From Nitrosomonadaceae bacterium (GTDB lineage: Bacteria > Pseudomonadota > Gammaproteobacteria > Burkholderiales > Nitrosomonadaceae): a DNA stretch of 48,627 nucleotides. This document shows, piece by piece, positions 1-9,030 of the stretch. Position 1 is the stretch's first letter, and every line of letters starts with the position of its first letter. The notes below the pieces were generated by a model, which saw only the letters and a list, made by a program, of their open reading frames with translations, was not told the DNA's origin and did no database searches. The stretch lies in the NCBI GenBank assembly GCA_014190895.1, contig BJGV01000011.1, forward strand, positions 1 through 48,627, given 5' to 3'. A program made the translations under genes and the position numbers.

Positions 1-70
1 CGAGATCATTGCGATTTACTGATATCGTCTAATTTGAGAAAAGTTATTTCTTTAGACTACTAAAAACATA

Positions 71-89
71 CAGGAGTTTATTCCTCCTG
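71..89 (-). terminator. Possible weak terminator hairpin after the methyltransferase gene
   Basis: A 6-bp inverted repeat (CAGGAG and CTCCTG, 7-base loop) lies about 40 bp beyond the stop of the minus-strand methyltransferase gene. Read on the minus strand it is followed by TATGTTTTT. The stem is short and the T run is not immediate, so this is only a weak candidate. Confidence 0.3.
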
Positions 90-128
90 TCTAGCAGTTC
101 AGAGTAATCTTTTTAATTGGGGGGTTAT

Positions 129-956
129 TTAATATTTCCTCATAAAACGTTCGCCTAATTCTTCTAAATTAAGCATTTGTAGAATTTGTTCCAACCGGTT
201 CTCAGCATTTTTTCTCGGATTGTCACAATAACGTGCAAGAATAAGCTCATTCTTGATTGAGTGCTCCCATCCCACTAATTCCGTAACAGTCACCTGATAG
301 CCGTGCGCCTCAAGTTGCAAACATCGTAGTACATTAGTAATTTGACTACCAAACTCGCGTGTATGGACTGGATGCCGCCAAATCTCAGAGAGGGGTGTTT
401 TGGAAAAAGAAGTGTTCTTATTTTTTCGTAAAAGTTGAGCTATTTCTGCCTGACAACAAGGAATTAGCGCCATAAATCTTGCTTGTTTTTTAAGGCCAAA
501 CTGAATCGCATCATCAGTTGCTGTATCGCAAGCGTGTAGAGCCGTTACCATGTCAACTTGTTCTGGTAAGGACGACAATTGAATAGATTCTTCTGCACTT
601 AAGCACTCAAATACCATGCGCTCAAAACTTAATCGCTCAGCTAACTCTCGCGCATTTTTTACTAATTCTGCACGCATTTCTATACTAATAATTTTTCCTA
701 ATTTATATTCTTTCATAAATAAATCATAAAGAATAAAACCTAAGTAAGATTTTCCAGCACCATGATCTACTATAGTAAAGTCTGGATTCTTAGTAATCAC
801 CTCGGATAATAAAGGTTCAATAAAATGATAAAGATGATATATCTGTTTTAATTTTCGGCGGCCGTCCTGATTAATTTTTCCATCTCGAGTAAGAATGTGG
901 AGTGCTTGTAATAACTCCACAGATTGATTTGATTTGATTTCTGGAATAGATGACAA
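129..956 (-). CDS. SAM-dependent methyltransferase, METTL25/Methyltransf_32-like
   Basis: This 275-residue protein has a Rossmann methyltransferase core. The SAM-binding loop reads VDHGAGKSYLGF near residues 63-74, a form typical of the Methyltransf_32 (METTL25-like) family, and further family-like features are HACDTATD and the IPCCQAE stretch (about residues 140-170). The substrate is unknown; rRNA, tRNA or protein are all possible. The start is TTG at 954-956: a GGGGA Shine-Dalgarno sits 5-6 bases upstream, and no ATG or GTG lies between it and the in-frame stop at 975-977. It is the last gene of a minus-strand group with a SpoU methylase and greB, but an 80-bp gap separates it from trmH, so co-transcription is uncertain. 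The fold is clear; the function is not. Confidence 0.75.
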   Translation of the reverse strand: MSSIPEIKSNQSVELLQALHILTRDGKINQDGRRKLKQIYHLYHFIEPLLSEVITKNPDFTIVDHGAGKSYLGFILYDLFMKEYKLGKIISIEMRAELVKNARELAERLSFERMVFECLSAEESIQLSSLPEQVDMVTALHACDTATDDAIQFGLKKQARFMALIPCCQAEIAQLLRKNKNTSFSKTPLSEIWRHPVHTREFGSQITNVLRCLQLEAHGYQVTVTELVGWEHSIKNELILARYCDNPRKNAENRLEQILQMLNLEELGERFMRKY

Positions 957-1035
957 AATTTCCCCGGCTGTTAATTAATGTATTGTCTATTTGCATGCAG
1001 CGCTGGCATTCTTAATCTAATGAACATAAATGGAA

Positions 1036-1839
1036 TCATGTTTCTTTCTTATCTTGTCTCATTTTCTCAAAGAAACAAACTGCCGCTGCTACCGCTACGT
1101 TTAATGATTCAACTCCGTTTGACATAGGAATAGTGATTTGTTCGCTAACATTTTTTAAAATCTCGTCCGATAAACCAGTGCCTTCGTTTCCAAACACAAA
1201 AGCAATTTGTCCAGTTAATTTAGTCTGATAAAGATTCTTCTCTGTTTTAAGTGTAACGGCAACCACCTTGCCATGAAATGCATGTATAGCTTTTGCTATG
1301 TTTGCTTTCTCATATATGCGCAGCAAAAAATGTGCGCCCATTGCGGCGCGCAATACTTTAGGAGACCAGGCATCAACACAGTCACCTGATAAATAGATAT
1401 CATTTACCTTCGCAGCAGCCGCCGAACGAAGCATAGAGCCTAAATTACCAGGGTCCTGTATAGCCTCAAGTAACGCACAAGAATTTTTATTTTTATTCTT
1501 AGATGTGATTTCTGAGGGCTTCGGAATAGCTATGATGGCCAAAATAAAAGTTGACGTTTTGACAGAAGAAACTTTAGAGAATAAAACATCATTTAATACG
1601 AAGATACTTACCGCATCTTTTTCTCCCTGTGTCAATAGATGTCTTATCTCTGTCCGCTCACAGCCAGACTCTCCAACAATTAAAAATTTTGGTGGTCCTA
1701 AGGCAGTCCAATAAGAGTCAATTAAATGCACGCCATCAAGGACAGCCAAACCTTCTACTTTGCGTTGTTTTGCAGATTTTTCTAATTTAATAAGCCGTTT
1801 GAAGAAGGGGTTCTCATGTGAAGTAATGCATTTCATCAA
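1036..1839 (-). CDS. TrmH/SpoU-family RNA 2'-O-methyltransferase
   Basis: A 267-residue member of the SPOUT superfamily that methylates a ribose 2'-OH in rRNA or tRNA using SAM. The knotted C-terminal domain is clear: LEAIQDPGNLGSMLRSA (motif 1), FVFGNEGTGLS (motif 2) and IPMSNGVESLNVAVAAAV (motif 3, which forms the SAM-binding knot). The N-terminal about 100 residues look like the RNA substrate-binding domain that recruits RNA in RlmB/TsnR-type enzymes. The target nucleotide cannot be assigned from sequence. An AT-rich gap of 93 bp separates it from greB. The family call is secure and the subfamily is not. Confidence 0.88.
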   Translation of the reverse strand: MMKCITSHENPFFKRLIKLEKSAKQRKVEGLAVLDGVHLIDSYWTALGPPKFLIVGESGCERTEIRHLLTQGEKDAVSIFVLNDVLFSKVSSVKTSTFILAIIAIPKPSEITSKNKNKNSCALLEAIQDPGNLGSMLRSAAAAKVNDIYLSGDCVDAWSPKVLRAAMGAHFLLRIYEKANIAKAIHAFHGKVVAVTLKTEKNLYQTKLTGQIAFVFGNEGTGLSDEILKNVSEQITIPMSNGVESLNVAVAAAVCFFEKMRQDKKET

Positions 1840-1932
1840 TTATTCCAATAATTTCATTATTTTAATTTGGGACAAAAAAATCATAATTTTGATTCTTTGA
1901 ATTAATAGCAATAAACTATTGTTACATCATCG

Positions 1933-2514
1933 CTAGTTTATTGCTTCAAATGCTTGTATTGGTATTTTTTGATATTTAACTTTCAAAATTTTCAACTCTT
2001 CTATTCCGTTTGGCGTACGCAATGTTACTGTATCTCCTTGTTGTGCTTTAGTTAAGGCTTGGGCTACCGGGGAAACCCAACTAATATAACCCTTGTTAGT
2101 ATCGATCTCGTCAATACCAACAATGGATACTGTTTTTTCTTCACCTTTTAAATTAGAAAATGTAACTGTGGCGCCAAAAAAAATTTGCTGCACATTTTCC
2201 CTCGGGACCAAGGGGTCTACTATTTCGCTTATATCTAGACGTTTAGTAAGAAAACGGATCCGTCTGTCTATTTCACGTAAACGTTTTTTGCCATAAATAT
2301 AATCACCGTTCTCTGAGCGATCGCCGTTCCCAGCAGCCCATGACACCATTGCAGTAACCTCAGGACGCGCCTTATTCATCAGCCATAAAAATTCATCCAT
2401 TAATCTTACGTGACCAATTGGTGTAATGTAATTTTTGCTATTAACGGGCATGGAATCATCACCCTCAAGATCTTTAGGGAAATTAACTAATTTGATTATT
2501 TTTTTATCTGCCAT
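1933..2514 (-). CDS. greB: Transcription elongation factor GreB
   Basis: GreB binds the secondary channel of RNA polymerase and stimulates cleavage of backtracked transcripts. The 193-residue protein has the N-terminal coiled coil with the acidic tip (NGDRSENGDYIYGKKRLREIDRR holds the catalytic acidic loop, about residues 66-88) and a C-terminal FKBP-like domain ending in TPNGIEELKILKVKY. The retained NGDRSENGDY form and length favour GreB over GreA. It is about 30 residues longer at the N-terminus than the E. coli protein. The ATG at 2512-2514 has a GGGAA element just upstream; the internal Met at residue 22 is an alternative start. Confidence 0.92.
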   Translation of the reverse strand: MADKKIIKLVNFPKDLEGDDSMPVNSKNYITPIGHVRLMDEFLWLMNKARPEVTAMVSWAAGNGDRSENGDYIYGKKRLREIDRRIRFLTKRLDISEIVDPLVPRENVQQIFFGATVTFSNLKGEEKTVSIVGIDEIDTNKGYISWVSPVAQALTKAQQGDTVTLRTPNGIEELKILKVKYQKIPIQAFEAIN

Positions 2515-2531
2515 GTTTCCCAGTAAGATAC

Positions 2532-2810
2532 TTAGCGTGTAACGTTGTCGATTATATTAACGTCCATAATCAGCATTAGTTTTTCTTTTTTGCTCATTTT
2601 TTTTATCTCATATTCACGTCTACTAGCCTCTTGACGTGTATTAAAATTCTCTGTGTACACGAGCGTTACCGGACATCGAGAGTAAGTATATTTAGCAGCC
2701 AGTATACCATCTGAATTATGCTCGGCGACTCTTCGCGTTACGTCCATAGTGATGCCAGTATAAAGACTATCGTCCGAACAGCGAACTATGTATACTTTCC
2801 ATGCGCTCAT
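2532..2810 (-). CDS. GIY-YIG nuclease-superfamily protein (UPF0213/YhbQ-like)
   Basis: A small stand-alone GIY-YIG domain. The hallmark strands are VYIVRCSDDSLYTGIT, followed by the conserved Arg (VTRRVAEHN) and the RREYEIKKMSKKEK helix holding the catalytic Glu. Proteins of this type (YhbQ/UPF0213) are about 90-100 residues and their role is poorly understood; DNA repair has been proposed for relatives. I chose the ATG at 2810, giving 92 residues beginning MSAWKVYIVRC, because family members start just before this strand. A longer frame to 2852 would add 14 residues with no resemblance to the family. It lies 17 bp upstream of greB. Confidence 0.8.
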   Translation of the reverse strand: MSAWKVYIVRCSDDSLYTGITMDVTRRVAEHNSDGILAAKYTYSRCPVTLVYTENFNTRQEASRREYEIKKMSKKEKLMLIMDVNIIDNVTR

Positions 2811-3101
2811 TAATTCAATTTCATACTTTATAAGTAAAATACCAATAATCATTCATTAGGGTGATCGCAAAACCCGCCCATAGGAATATTTAAAATAGAT
2901 ATTTCATGCAACCAAAGAACATTATGCCCATTGTCCTTTATTTTATTTTACATATCAATTACTTAACTTATTATTAAATACCCGCTCTTACCTCAAATTT
3001 TTGCCTATTCAACTAAAGATCTCCATAACTCTCATTAATTTCTATATAAATACCTTTCTATACTAATTTTCTATAACAATGCCAATCCAAAGGGTTTGGC
3101 G

Positions 3102-3749
3102 ATGAGTTATAATGTTAATTTATCTACTATCTTTATGCTCCAAGGTATTAATTTAGAATGCATGCGCGGTGATCGTACACTGTTCAAGAACATTAATTTT
3201 TCTCTTGAATCCGGTGGATTAATGCAAGTGCGCGGACCAAACGGCAGCGGTAAAACTAGTCTCTTGAGAATATTGTGCGGACTCGCGCCGCCAATCTATG
3301 GAGAGATTCTCTGGGACACTAACAACATTCGTTCCTTGGGTGAAAAATATCGTAATGCTATTACTTATTTAGGTCACTTAAATGGGGTAAAAGATGATTT
3401 GACTGCGACTGAAAATTTGTACATTTCGAGCGCTTTAGCGGGTGTTGTAATCACTAAAAATAAAGTACATGAGGCCTTGCAACAAATAGGATTGAGCGGA
3501 CGCGAGTCATTACCTGCTAAAGTTCTGTCACAAGGACAACGAAGGCGTATAACGTTAGCACGATTATTAGTATGCGACACCGCATTATGGATACTAGATG
3601 AACCATTAACAGCACTTGATAGTTCGGCAATAGAGTTGTTGCGAAATCTTCTAGAACAGCATCTGAAGCAAGGTGGCATGGTGGTAATGACAACCCATCA
3701 AGAAATCACCATTGCTGCAATTAAAACTCAACAATTACAACTTACATAA
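3102..3749 (+). CDS. ccmA: Heme exporter ATP-binding protein CcmA
   Basis: First gene of the System I cytochrome c maturation operon. CcmA is the cytoplasmic ATPase that, with CcmB, drives release of holo-CcmE from the CcmC-heme complex. ABC motifs are all present: Walker A GPNGSGKT (about residues 45-52), signature LSQGQRRR, Walker B ALWILDEP and the switch His in TTHQE. Start choice: ATG at 3102 is preceded by AAAGGG seven bases upstream. A TTG at 3096 would be too close to that Shine-Dalgarno. The ATG at 3135 gives the usual family N-terminus (MLQGINL) but has no ribosome-binding site. ccmB follows after one base. Confidence 0.93.
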   Translation: MSYNVNLSTIFMLQGINLECMRGDRTLFKNINFSLESGGLMQVRGPNGSGKTSLLRILCGLAPPIYGEILWDTNNIRSLGEKYRNAITYLGHLNGVKDDLTATENLYISSALAGVVITKNKVHEALQQIGLSGRESLPAKVLSQGQRRRITLARLLVCDTALWILDEPLTALDSSAIELLRNLLEQHLKQGGMVVMTTHQEITIAAIKTQQLQLT

Positions 3750-3750
3750 T

Positions 3751-4410
3751 ATGTTTCTATGGGTAATTCAGCGCGACTTATTGCTAGCAATGCGTCGCCG
3801 ATTCGATATTTTAACTACGCTATTTTTCTTTGTCATTGTAGTGAGTCTATTTCCACTTGGCATAGGTCCAGAGATAAATATACTTCGTACTATAGCGCCC
3901 GGCGTAGTATGGGTGGCAGCATTACTGGCTTCCATGTTATCTCTGGGCAGAATATTTTCTAACGACTATCTAGACGGCACGTTAGAGCAGATGTTGATTT
4001 CTCCTCAGTCACTATCGTTATTGGTGCTAGGCAAAGCCTTGGCACATTGGCTAATAACAGGAATTCCACTAATATTAATATCACCATTATTAGGTATTCA
4101 GTATAATCTACCCCTGGATGCAATATTGATATTAGCCCTATCATTATTGCTTGGCACGCCAATTCTTAGCTTGATTGGTGCGATTGGCGCAGCCCTTACT
4201 TTAGGACTGCGTGGTGGTGGCATGCTGGTATCGTTACTTGTGCTCCCATTATATATTCCAGTGCTGGTTTTTGGTTCGGGTGCTGTAGAGGCAAGCGCCG
4301 GTGGCTTAGGGGCTGGTGCGCATTTATCGTTACTAGGAGCATTCCTGCTGATAGCCCTAGTAATAACGCCTTGGGCAACAGCTTCGGCATTACGAATATC
4401 TATGGAATAA
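3751..4410 (+). CDS. ccmB: Heme exporter membrane protein CcmB
   Basis: Integral membrane partner of CcmA, about six transmembrane segments, 219 residues as is usual for the family. The start MFLWVIQRDLLLAMRRR matches the normal CcmB N-terminus, so the ATG at 3751, one base after the ccmA stop, is preferred over an in-frame ATG at 3712 inside ccmA. There is no clear Shine-Dalgarno, which suggests translational coupling with ccmA. Hydrophobic stretches rich in Leu, Ile and Gly run through the protein (for example LLLGTPILSLIGAIGAAL). Confidence 0.92.
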   Translation: MFLWVIQRDLLLAMRRRFDILTTLFFFVIVVSLFPLGIGPEINILRTIAPGVVWVAALLASMLSLGRIFSNDYLDGTLEQMLISPQSLSLLVLGKALAHWLITGIPLILISPLLGIQYNLPLDAILILALSLLLGTPILSLIGAIGAALTLGLRGGGMLVSLLVLPLYIPVLVFGSGAVEASAGGLGAGAHLSLLGAFLLIALVITPWATASALRISME

Positions 4411-4499
4411 AGAAAGGAAGTAATTAATAATTTTAACTGATAGATTAAAATTGATGACAATTTATCTATATTCTCGAAATTTAAATTTTTAAAGACATA

Positions 4500-5240
4500 A
4501 TGGCAATTAACTGGTTTAAATACTCTTCTCCAGCAAGCTTCTACACCCTAGCCGGAAAAATGATCCCGTATTTTTCTGTTGTGGCATCTGGATTATTTTT
4601 ATTGGGACTCTACATCAGTTTTTTTATTGCTCCCACAGATTCTCAACAGAGTGAGGCTTATCGTATTATTTTTATACATGTACCTGCAGCATGGATGTCC
4701 ATGTTCCTCTATCTAATAATGGCGATTTGGGCCGCCATTGGTCTTGCTTTCAATACCCGGCTGTCTGCCATGATAGCCACTGCCATTGCGCCAACAGGAG
4801 CAATGTTTACATTTCTTGCTTTATGGACTGGTGCACTGTGGGGCAAGCCCATGTGGGGAGCATGGTGGGTCTGGGATGCGAGACTTACATCAGAATTAAT
4901 TTTACTATTTCTTTACATTGGCTTCATGTCGTTACAAGCAGCGATAAATGACCCGCGTCGCGCTGATAAGGCTGGTGCGGTGATTGCATTAGTAGGCGCA
5001 GTAAATATACCAATTATTTATTTTTCTGTAAAATGGTGGAATACCCTCCACCAAGGGGCCAGTGTCAGTCTTACTCAATCACCAAAAATGGCAACCACTA
5101 TGCTCACTGGAATGCTTATTATGGGACTGGCATGCTGGATATACTCTATTGTTGTGATACTGATAAGAACCCGAGCTATTATATTAGAACGTGAACGACA
5201 TACTGTGTGGGTGAGTGAATTACAAGGATCCTCACAATGA
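4500..5240 (+). CDS. ccmC: Heme handling protein CcmC
   Basis: CcmC places heme on the periplasmic chaperone CcmE. The protein has six predicted membrane helices. The tryptophan-rich periplasmic loop GAWWVWDARLTSE (WWD motif, around residues 120-132) binds heme, and two flanking conserved His residues lie in FIHVPAAWMS and WNTLHQGAS. The length of 246 residues is typical. An 89-bp gap follows ccmB; the stop overlaps the start of ccmD by four bases (ATGA), a sign of translational coupling. Confidence 0.95.
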   Translation: MAINWFKYSSPASFYTLAGKMIPYFSVVASGLFLLGLYISFFIAPTDSQQSEAYRIIFIHVPAAWMSMFLYLIMAIWAAIGLAFNTRLSAMIATAIAPTGAMFTFLALWTGALWGKPMWGAWWVWDARLTSELILLFLYIGFMSLQAAINDPRRADKAGAVIALVGAVNIPIIYFSVKWWNTLHQGASVSLTQSPKMATTMLTGMLIMGLACWIYSIVVILIRTRAIILERERHTVWVSELQGSSQ

Positions 5241-5419
5241 ACTGGACTAGTTGGTCAGATTTTATTTCCATGGGTGGTTATGGATATTATGTATGGGGCT
5301 CTTATCTAATTTCTTTTATCTGTATAGCCGGAGAGATTATTTTGGTGTCTAATCGCAAGCGAACTTTACTGAAACAAATTAGTCTTACTAAGGCCCCAAT
5401 TAAACAAGAAAGAAAATAA
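5237..5419 (+). CDS. ccmD: Heme exporter protein CcmD
   Basis: A small protein (60 residues) with one transmembrane segment ([21 protein letters not shown]) followed by a basic tail, as in all CcmD proteins. CcmD helps release holo-CcmE from the CcmABC complex. Short and weakly conserved, it is identified chiefly by its position between ccmC and ccmE, by the WxSY-type motif (YVWGSYL), and by coupled starts: ATGA with ccmC and TAATG with ccmE. Confidence 0.87.
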   Translation: MNWTSWSDFISMGGYGYYVWGSYLISFICIAGEIILVSNRKRTLLKQISLTKAPIKQERK

Positions 5420-5871
5420 TGAAGCCACGTCATAAAAAATTAGCGATTATCACTGTGAGCTTGGCTGCGCTGGGTTTAGCTGTTACATTAATACTCGATG
5501 CATTTCAAAGCAATCTGGTATTTTTCTTCAGTCCTACTCAAGTAGCTGCCAACGAAGCTCCGCGAGATAGAAGTTTTCGTATTGGTGGATTGGTTGAGGT
5601 GGGTAGTGTCAAACGTCAAAGTGATGGCGTAACTGTGCACTTTACCGTAACTGATACTGCAAAAGTTATTCCCGTTGTGTACACAGGAATTCTCCCTGAT
5701 TTATTTAAAGAGGGTAAGGGTGTGGTGGCTCAAGGCAAGTTATCAAGAGACGGCATCTTTCGAGCAGATGAGGTGCTTGCCAAACACGATGAAAATTATA
5801 TGCCACCTGAGGCTGCCAAAGCCCTAGAACAAGCAGGCAGGGCGCAAAAAACAGTAATAAAAAATAATTAA
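5419..5871 (+). CDS. ccmE: Cytochrome c-type biogenesis heme chaperone CcmE
   Basis: Periplasmic, membrane-anchored chaperone that binds heme covalently and hands it to CcmF/CcmH. It has an N-terminal anchor (about residues 8-28) and an OB-fold with [11 protein letters not shown] and [14 protein letters not shown]. The heme-attaching histidine is His123 in [10 protein letters not shown], with the axial ligand Tyr127, so this is the standard HxxxY class rather than the CxxxY variant. Length is 150 residues. The 83 bp to ccmF carry no recognisable terminator. Confidence 0.95.
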   Translation: MKPRHKKLAIITVSLAALGLAVTLILDAFQSNLVFFFSPTQVAANEAPRDRSFRIGGLVEVGSVKRQSDGVTVHFTVTDTAKVIPVVYTGILPDLFKEGKGVVAQGKLSRDGIFRADEVLAKHDENYMPPEAAKALEQAGRAQKTVIKNN

Positions 5872-5954
5872 AGAGGCGTTTATTTTAAATATTTTTCGAA
5901 TCCTTTAATTTTTTATCTAGATTCTTAACCTATAACCACGTCTCCATTATTCAT

Positions 5955-7964
5955 ATGATTCCAGAACTTGGTAACTTTTCTTTAATTCTTGCCTTATTAT
6001 TAGCGATTACACAAGGAACTCTGCCCATTATTGGTGCGGCCCGCAATATCCCCTCGTGGATTGCACTAGCTCGCCCAGTAGTCCAAGGCCAATTTGTATT
6101 TATTGTTATCGCTTTTGGCTGTCTCGCTTACTCTTTTGTGAATAATGACTTCTCGGTATTGAATGTTGCCACTAACTCTAATTCTAGCTTACCCATACAG
6201 TACCGTTTTGCTGCGACTTGGGGATCTCATGAAGGTTCATTACTTCTGTGGATGCTAATGTTGGCATCTTGGTCAGTAGCTGTTAGTGTGTTTAGTCGGC
6301 ATCTGCCGGACGAAATGGTAGCTAGGGTATTAGGTGTAATGGGTTTAATCAGCGTGGGTTTTCTGCTATTTTTACTCTTTACTTCTAATCCGTTTGACCG
6401 TCTATTTCCGGCAGCTATGGAGGGAAGCGACCTAAATCCTTTGCTACAAGATGCTGGTATGGTCATTCATCCTCCTATGCTTTATATGGGTTACGTGGGC
6501 TTTTCTGTTGCCTTTGCTTTTGCAATTGCTGCTTTAATAAGTGGACAAATGGATGCAACTTGGGCGCGTTGGTCACGCCCATGGACAACCATCGCTTGGG
6601 TCTTTCTTACTATAGGTATAATGTTAGGTAGCTGGTGGGCATATTATGAGCTTGGCTGGGGTGGTTGGTGGTTCTGGGACCCAGTAGAAAATGCATCTTT
6701 TATGCCATGGCTAGTAGGCACGGCACTAGTTCACTCGTTAGCAGCTACGGAAAAAAGGGGTAGTTTTAAGAGTTGGACTGTATTACTTGCTATTTCTGCA
6801 TTCTCTTTAAGTTTGCTTGGAACATTCTTGGTTCGCTCTGGCGTACTAACTTCGGTTCATGCTTTTGCGACCGATCCTAAACGTGGCATATTCATTCTTA
6901 CTTTTTTAGTCATTGTTATTGGCAGTTCATTACTGTTATTTGCTTGGCGAGCACCAAAAATAGGGCTTGGTGGAAAATTTGAAGTGGTATCAAGAGAATC
7001 TTTCTTGCTTGCCAATAACTTGTTGTTAATGGTGGCAGCGGCCAGTGTTTTACTTGGAACCTTATATCCCCTGTTAATGGACGCATTAGAACTTGGAAAA
7101 ATATCAGTTGGACCCCCTTACTTTGAAGCGGTATTTGTGCCTCTAATGACACCAGCAATTTTTCTAATGGGGTTGGGTCCATTAGCCCGTTGGAAGCAAG
7201 CTAGTTTACCGGAATTGACGGTACGTTTACGGTGGGCTTTCGTAATAAGCTTTATAACAGCTTTAATCATGCCGTTTGTCATGGGCGAATGGAAACCAAT
7301 GGTAAGTTTTGGGCTATTATTAGCATTTTGGATTATTACCAGTATCTTTGTAAATTTGAGACACCGTCTAAAAAATAGCGGCGAGAAAAAATTATTTGCA
7401 AAATTTCTCAAACAAACTCGTAGCTATTACGGAATGCATTTTGCACACTTCGGTATAGCAGTATTTATTATTGGCGTGACGTTAGTAGGTGGCTACGAAA
7501 CTGAAAAAGATGTTCGCATGGACATTGGAGATACAATTGATGTGGGTGATTACACCTTCCATTTCAATGGTGCAAGTGAAGTGCCTGGTCCAAACTACAG
7601 GGGTATCCGTGGAGATGTAGAAGTGAGACGTAATGATAAAAAAATTAGTCTCATGCAACCGGAAAAACGCACTTATAATGCCTCTGGTATGGCCATGACC
7701 GAGGCTGCCATTGACGCTGGCATATTCCGTGATCTTTATGTTGCCCTAGGGGAACCATTAGAAAACGGTGCATGGGTGATACGTATTTATCATAAGCCTT
7801 ATGTTGATTGGATCTGGTTTGGATGTCTACTAATGGCATTTGGTGGCGCTCTAGCGGTATCAGATAAGCGCTATCGTTTAGCGATAAAAAAACAGATTGA
7901 AATTAAGCCTAAAGAGATTATTGTTAATAGTCCTCCATTGGTTACTAGGACAAAAAAAGCATGA
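5955..7964 (+). CDS. ccmF: Cytochrome c heme lyase subunit CcmF
   Basis: The central subunit of the heme ligation complex, a 669-residue polytopic membrane protein that takes heme from holo-CcmE and attaches it to apocytochrome c with CcmH/CcmI. The WWD domain is clear: LGWGGWWFWDPVENASFMPW near residues 233-252. Other conserved features are AATWGSHEGSLLLW, the LVRSGVLTSVHAFA stretch and a large periplasmic domain before the last helix. Its stop overlaps the ccmG start by four bases (ATGA at 7961). Confidence 0.96.
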   Translation: MIPELGNFSLILALLLAITQGTLPIIGAARNIPSWIALARPVVQGQFVFIVIAFGCLAYSFVNNDFSVLNVATNSNSSLPIQYRFAATWGSHEGSLLLWMLMLASWSVAVSVFSRHLPDEMVARVLGVMGLISVGFLLFLLFTSNPFDRLFPAAMEGSDLNPLLQDAGMVIHPPMLYMGYVGFSVAFAFAIAALISGQMDATWARWSRPWTTIAWVFLTIGIMLGSWWAYYELGWGGWWFWDPVENASFMPWLVGTALVHSLAATEKRGSFKSWTVLLAISAFSLSLLGTFLVRSGVLTSVHAFATDPKRGIFILTFLVIVIGSSLLLFAWRAPKIGLGGKFEVVSRESFLLANNLLLMVAAASVLLGTLYPLLMDALELGKISVGPPYFEAVFVPLMTPAIFLMGLGPLARWKQASLPELTVRLRWAFVISFITALIMPFVMGEWKPMVSFGLLLAFWIITSIFVNLRHRLKNSGEKKLFAKFLKQTRSYYGMHFAHFGIAVFIIGVTLVGGYETEKDVRMDIGDTIDVGDYTFHFNGASEVPGPNYRGIRGDVEVRRNDKKISLMQPEKRTYNASGMAMTEAAIDAGIFRDLYVALGEPLENGAWVIRIYHKPYVDWIWFGCLLMAFGGALAVSDKRYRLAIKKQIEIKPKEIIVNSPPLVTRTKKA

Positions 7965-8485
7965 CGCGTTTTTTATGGCCGCTGATTGCCTTCATGATTC
8001 TGGTTATGTTTTTACTTGTTGGACTTAATCTTAACCCACGTAAAATCCCATCGCCTCTTATAGGAAAATCTGCCCCTCACTTCCAGTTACAACAATTGCA
8101 AGAATTAGAGAAGACTTTTTCTTCCAAAGACAACTTAGGTAAGGTGTGGTTATTAAATGTTTGGGCTTCATGGTGCGTTTCTTGCCGTGAGGAGCACCCA
8201 TTATTAATACAGTTATCTAAATCTAAAATGGTCCCAATCTATGGACTCAACTATAAAGACAAGCGTGATCTCGCGTTACAGTGGCTTAACCAATTTGGCG
8301 ATCCTTATACTGCGAGCATTATGGACTCAGACGGCAGAATAGGGATCGAATATGGCGTCTATGGGGTTCCGGAAACGTATGTGATCGACAAAACTGGTAT
8401 TATTCGATACAAACAAATTGGTCCGATAACTCTGGATGCCTTAGAAAAAACAATCTTGCCACTAGTCAAGGAATTGCAAGGATGA
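7961..8485 (+). CDS. ccmG: Thiol:disulfide interchange protein CcmG/DsbE
   Basis: Membrane-tethered thioredoxin-fold reductant that keeps apocytochrome c cysteines or CcmH reduced, fed by DsbD/CcdA. An N-terminal anchor (about residues 5-22) precedes a thioredoxin domain with the active site WCVSC (Cys72, Cys75), followed by the family-specific acidic residues EEHP and the cis-Pro loop GVPETYVID. The length of 174 residues is normal. The start and the stop both overlap neighbouring genes by four bases. Confidence 0.94.
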   Translation: MTRFLWPLIAFMILVMFLLVGLNLNPRKIPSPLIGKSAPHFQLQQLQELEKTFSSKDNLGKVWLLNVWASWCVSCREEHPLLIQLSKSKMVPIYGLNYKDKRDLALQWLNQFGDPYTASIMDSDGRIGIEYGVYGVPETYVIDKTGIIRYKQIGPITLDALEKTILPLVKELQG

Positions 8486-9030
8486 ATTTTTTATTATTAG
8501 AGTCATTACAGAGTAATTTCTGGCAGACAGTCGTTTCTTTAAAAAACTCTTTTCATAAAAAGCAATTCATAATGCTACTCGCCCTTATATTTATGTTGCC
8601 AATAAGTTGGGCAAAAGAGGCTACTCCAGTAGCCGAGGATCCAGAGATTGAAAAACGAATGATTGCTCTATCTGAAGAGTTACGCTGTCTGGTGTGTCAA
8701 AATGAATCACTAGCTGGCTCAAGAGCAGATTTCGCCAATGATTTACGGCGCGAAATTCGTGAACAATTAAAAGCAAATAAGAGCGATAAAGAGATCATTA
8801 GTTTCTTAGTTGCACGTTACGGAGATTTTGTTCTCTATCGACCGCCTATTAAACCTACTACCATGCTACTTTGGTTTGGGCCATTTATTCTACTTGCGAC
8901 TGGGACATGTGTATTAATAATTTATCTTAAACGTCGTCGCAAATCTTTTGAAGAGGTATCTTTGTCTGAGAAACAGCTCCAACAAGCCGATATCCTTCTA
9001 AAGAAAAATACTGATGGCGACCAAATATGA
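8482..9030 (+). CDS. ccmH: Cytochrome c-type biogenesis protein CcmH (CcmL-type, short form)
   Basis: Periplasmic thioredox subunit that binds apocytochrome c. The signature LRCLVCQN (Cys69, Cys72) is followed by a helical bundle and one C-terminal transmembrane helix (about 129-150), giving 182 residues. This is the short CcmH, with the TPR part encoded separately as ccmI. The ATG at 8482 overlaps the ccmG stop and has AAGGA nine bases upstream. It leaves about 30 residues before the hydrophobic signal sequence; the ATG at 8572 would give a tidier signal peptide but has no ribosome-binding site. Confidence 0.93.
   Translation: MNFLLLESLQSNFWQTVVSLKNSFHKKQFIMLLALIFMLPISWAKEATPVAEDPEIEKRMIALSEELRCLVCQNESLAGSRADFANDLRREIREQLKANKSDKEIISFLVARYGDFVLYRPPIKPTTMLLWFGPFILLATGTCVLIIYLKRRRKSFEEVSLSEKQLQQADILLKKNTDGDQI

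Noticed and set aside
3712-3750. ATG at 3712 as the ccmB start
   Set aside because: It lies within ccmA, and the 13 added residues do not resemble CcmB, which normally begins close to MFLWVIQRD.
4098-4460. Minus-strand ORF of 120 codons opposite ccmB
   Set aside because: A shadow of the ccmB coding strand; composition biased by its codons, no start signal, no family resemblance.
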